64,000 bases of DNA, from NCBI GenBank assembly GCA_036555725.1, contig DATBKU010000038.1, forward strand, positions 1-64,000, read 5' to 3'. Positions within the stretch are counted from its first letter, which is position 1; every line of letters begins with the position of its first letter. A model generated the notes under the pieces. That model made no database searches. It was not told the DNA's origin and saw only the letters and a list, made by a program, of their open reading frames with translations. Position numbers and translations under genes: made by a program. The stretch is from CALAED01 sp036555725 (GTDB lineage: Bacteria > Actinomycetota > Actinomycetes > Streptosporangiales > Streptosporangiaceae). Below, in pieces: positions 61,885 to 64,000 of this stretch.

Positions 61885-62400
61885 TTAGAAGAGTGTGTCA
61901 TCGCGAGGGAACAGCGCATCCTCGATCGACAGTGATGTTTCTTCTCCCGCCTGCCGTGCGGGCTTGGCGCTCGCCCGGCGGCGCTTCTTGCGCGTCACGC
62001 CCTTCTCGTGTTCCTGCCGATAGCGGTAGTGATTGAGCGCGAGCAGCTTGTCGAGTACGTCGAGCTGCGCCTCCGGGCTGATCGTGAATCGCACACCCTG
62101 CCGGGTCTCATGGAAGCCATGCCCGAGATCGATCTCCCGCCACGACGGCAGCGGCGCCGTCGCTATCGTCGCCTCAAACTCCCGAATCTCGGGCTCCCGC
62201 TCCTCATCCAGTGCGTACGCCTCCCGCACCGCCTCATCGATCTCCACATGAATCTCCCGCAACCGCACAATGTCCTCATCCCGTACAAAATTGTCGTGAA
62301 CGAGACGGTATAGGGCAGTCAAACCAGCTCGTCGCCGGTGGAATGCCTCACTTTGAAATTTATCCAGGCTCGCTCCCGCTCCCCCCATGTCGGCGGTCAT
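61885..62400 (-). pseudogene. C-terminal stub of an Eco57I-type adenine methylase
   Basis: This frame of about 171 residues matches only the extreme C-terminus of large Eco57I/PglX-like DNA adenine methylases: LTALYRLVHDNFVRDEDIVRLREIHVEIDEAVREAYAL, SWREIDLGHGFHETRQGVRFTISPEAQLDVLDKLLALNHYRYRQE, then a Lys/Arg-rich tail. No SAM-binding or NPPY motif remains; more than 1000 residues are missing. The remnant begins near 62370, where it abuts a helicase fragment on the other strand. With drmA/drmB downstream on the same strand it fits the methylase slot of a class 1 DISARM locus (inference). The exact start is uncertain. Confidence 0.6.
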
Positions 62401-62514
62401 GGAAGGAACTACAAGAGTCTCGCAGCAGTCGGACGGAACGAAGCGGACATCGCCTTTCATACTCGATGAGCACTTAAGTGTCCATGAGTATTGGATATTG
62501 CTAGCGCGCAAGGA

Positions 62515-63091
62515 GCTGAGCTACCGCACTACGGCCGAGATCTTGTCCTGGGCCGTCGAGCTGCTCGGTGTGGAACCGATCGTCGGTCTCGACGAAGCTG
62601 ACGACACGCTTTCCGGCTATAGATCCTCCCTGCACGGCCGACGGCCCGTCATTCGCGCCTGCCACGGCCGAGCGCACGAACTCGATGCACTCGTCGATCA
62701 GGTGCGCACATGGCTCGACGAGGGCGTCGAACCGCATGCCATCGGGGTGGCGGCACGGTTCGGCAACCGTTCCACACAGGCGGAACAGGCATTGCAGAGC
62801 GCCGGGATCAGCACGTCGTCCCTCGCCGCCACCGACAGCGCCCCAGACCGTGTGCGGGTCGGGACCATGCACAGGATGAAAGGCCTGGAGTTCCGCTGTG
62901 TCGCCGTCATCAGCGTCGACGACACCGCCGTCCCCGCGCCGAATGCGATCACCGCCGATGCCGAGGATCCGGTCGCCCACGCGCACGACCTGCTGTGCGA
63001 GCGATGTCTGCTCTTCGTGGCGTGCACGCGAGCCCGTGACGCGCTGTACATCTCACACACAGGCTCGCCCAGCCCATTCCTTCCATCCTGA
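62515..63091 (+). pseudogene. C-terminal stub of a UvrD-like helicase
   Basis: Family similarity begins at LSYRTTAEILSWAVELLGVE near 62515, where UvrD-type helicases have NYRTTAEIL. It continues through YRSSLHGRRPVIRACHGRAHELDALV and the helicase motifs VRVGTMHRMKGLEFRCVAVI and ERCLLFVACTRARDALYISHTGSPSPF. Motif I (Walker A) and the whole N-terminal half are missing. The open frame begins at 62387, but residues before LSYRTT are unrelated. The 5' break faces the broken 5' end of the methylase stub, so a deletion or inversion joined them. Confidence 0.7.
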
Positions 63092-63181
63092 GCTTCTCCG
63101 TTGTCCGGCTCGGGCAGGGGGGCTTTCCGTACGGCGGGAGATCGTGCTGACGCGCTCGGGCTGGCGTGTTATGACGTGATC

Positions 63182-64000
63182 ATGACCATCAGCCGACGGA
63201 AGTTCTTGGGTACTGTCATGCCGGCCACCGCGGCCGCGGGACTGGTCGCGGGCACCGGGGGGCCCGCGCTGGCGATGGATCAGGAGGAGGCGGCCGCGCG
63301 GACGGCCCGGCGGGACGATGGCTACGACGGCTCCGACCTGTGGCTGCGGTACGTGCCGGTCAGCGACCCTGGTCTGCTCCGCCGGTACCGAGCAGCGATC
63401 ACCGCCGTCATCGTGGAGAACGCCGACCGCAACAAGGTGTACCGCCATACGCCGAACCTGAGCATGGCGCCGGGCTCGACCGAACGGCTCGTGGAGACCA
63501 CCCTGCAGGCGGCCAGGGACGAACTGGTCAGGGGCCTTGGCGAACTGCTCGGCCGGACGGTGCCGGTGCAAACGAGTCCGGGTGACAGGGTCCCCCACGG
63601 CGCCGTGGTCGTGGGCACCCGGGACAGCTCCACCGCCGTACGGAGGTGCATCTCCGCCCATGAGCTGGCTTCCGTCGGCGACGACGGCTTCCTCATCCGG
63701 TCCCTGTCGAGGGGAGCGCAGCGGTTCACCCTCATCGCCGGCAACACCGAGGTCGGGGCACTGCGGGGGACGTTCGCCTTCCTGCGACGCCTGCAGACGC
63801 ACCAGCCCATCACGCGGCTGGACATCGCCGAGTCGCCCCGGGTCAAGAATCGCCACCTGAACTACTGGGAGACCGAACGCCTCTACGCCGGCAACAACGC
63901 GTCGGGGACGGGCGGCTTGAACGGCGAGAACGGAGCGATCTTCGACTTCGCGGCCACCGGCGCGAGTGCGGGGAAGAACCTGCCGGTCATCCTCGACCGC
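63182..64000 (+). CDS. GH67 alpha-glucuronidase, Tat-exported (3' end outside the window)
   Basis: The frame from ATG 63182 is open to the window edge, giving 273 residues of an incomplete protein. The N-terminus MTISRRKFLGTVMPATAAAG carries a twin-arginine motif, with cleavage probable after ALAM near 35. The GH67 N-terminal beta-domain includes DGSDLWLRYVPVSDPGLLRRYR, GAVVVGTRDSS and DDGFLIRSLSRGAQRFTLIAGNTEVGALRGTFAFLRRL. The start of the (beta/alpha)8 domain is NRHLNYWETERLYAGNN with ASGTGGLNGENGAIFDFA. It would remove 4-O-methylglucuronic acid from xylo-oligosaccharides. The catalytic carboxylates lie beyond the window. It lies 91 bases after the helicase stub. Confidence 0.85.
   Translation, partial: MTISRRKFLGTVMPATAAAGLVAGTGGPALAMDQEEAAARTARRDDGYDGSDLWLRYVPVSDPGLLRRYRAAITAVIVENADRNKVYRHTPNLSMAPGSTERLVETTLQAARDELVRGLGELLGRTVPVQTSPGDRVPHGAVVVGTRDSSTAVRRCISAHELASVGDDGFLIRSLSRGAQRFTLIAGNTEVGALRGTFAFLRRLQTHQPITRLDIAESPRVKNRHLNYWETERLYAGNNASGTGGLNGENGAIFDFAATGASAGKNLPVILDR

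Overview
The window is a high-GC chromosomal stretch of an actinomycete. Support for this includes frequent GTG/TTG starts, families typical of actinomycetes (LAL-type LuxR regulators, DUF5753 HTH plus DUF397 plus HATPase, IdeR, UdgX, DUF2630, LLM oxidoreductases) and a PdxH/citrate-synthase neighbourhood common in that phylum. A Streptosporangiales-like source is my inference; the sequence does not prove it. I saw no rRNA, tRNA or CRISPR array.

Layout. 1-8.3 kb: plsX, an arginyl-tRNA synthetase with an atypical HIGH motif, a DUF2630 protein, an LLM oxidoreductase, a deoC-ALDH-half-ALDH operon for deoxyribose use, and a DinB-like protein. 8.5-14.5 kb: a Uma2 nuclease-like protein, a TetR repressor with two palindromic operators, a DGPF protein coupled to an ECF42-type sigma factor, a MEDS-STAS sensor protein, and an LLM-SCP2 fusion. 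14.6-25.2 kb: a regulator cluster of three paralogous LAL ATPases (the third has lost its DNA-binding half) and an AfsR/LuxR-like ATPase. 25.3-35.8 kb: a methyltransferase, an IclR regulator, a secreted DUF5666-like protein with a two-component system, an acyl-CoA dehydrogenase, an alpha/beta hydrolase, a MazEF-type pair, enoyl-CoA hydratase and thiolase.

36-43.3 kb is a three-gene minus-strand operon of secreted glycoside hydrolases: a ricin-lectin/(alpha/alpha)6 enzyme, a GH127 beta-L-arabinofuranosidase and a GH27 alpha-galactosidase. Two GTTCG-N6-CGAAC operators precede it. A 163-bp MITE-like element with 20-bp inverted ends and a TA duplication sits in frame inside the GH27 signal-peptide coding sequence. 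43.5-54.1 kb is mostly core metabolism and regulation: FdhA-type dehydrogenase, a second alcohol dehydrogenase, a PAS-GAF-SpoIIE-HATPase phosphatase, IdeR, UdgX (lacking its expected stop), an MFS transporter, PdxH and citrate synthase 2.

54.2-63.1 kb looks like a decayed defence island. It holds an unrecognised two-gene unit (one gene frameshifted), fragments of DISARM-type drmA and drmB joined by a deletion, a VapBC-type pair, a frameshifted methyltransferase, a nucleoside deaminase, an HTH/DUF397/HATPase module, a C-terminal stub of an Eco57I-type adenine methylase, and a C-terminal stub of a UvrD-like helicase abutting it head to head. The window ends inside a Tat-exported GH67 alpha-glucuronidase gene, which with the 36-43 kb operon suggests plant hemicellulose or pectin side-chain use.
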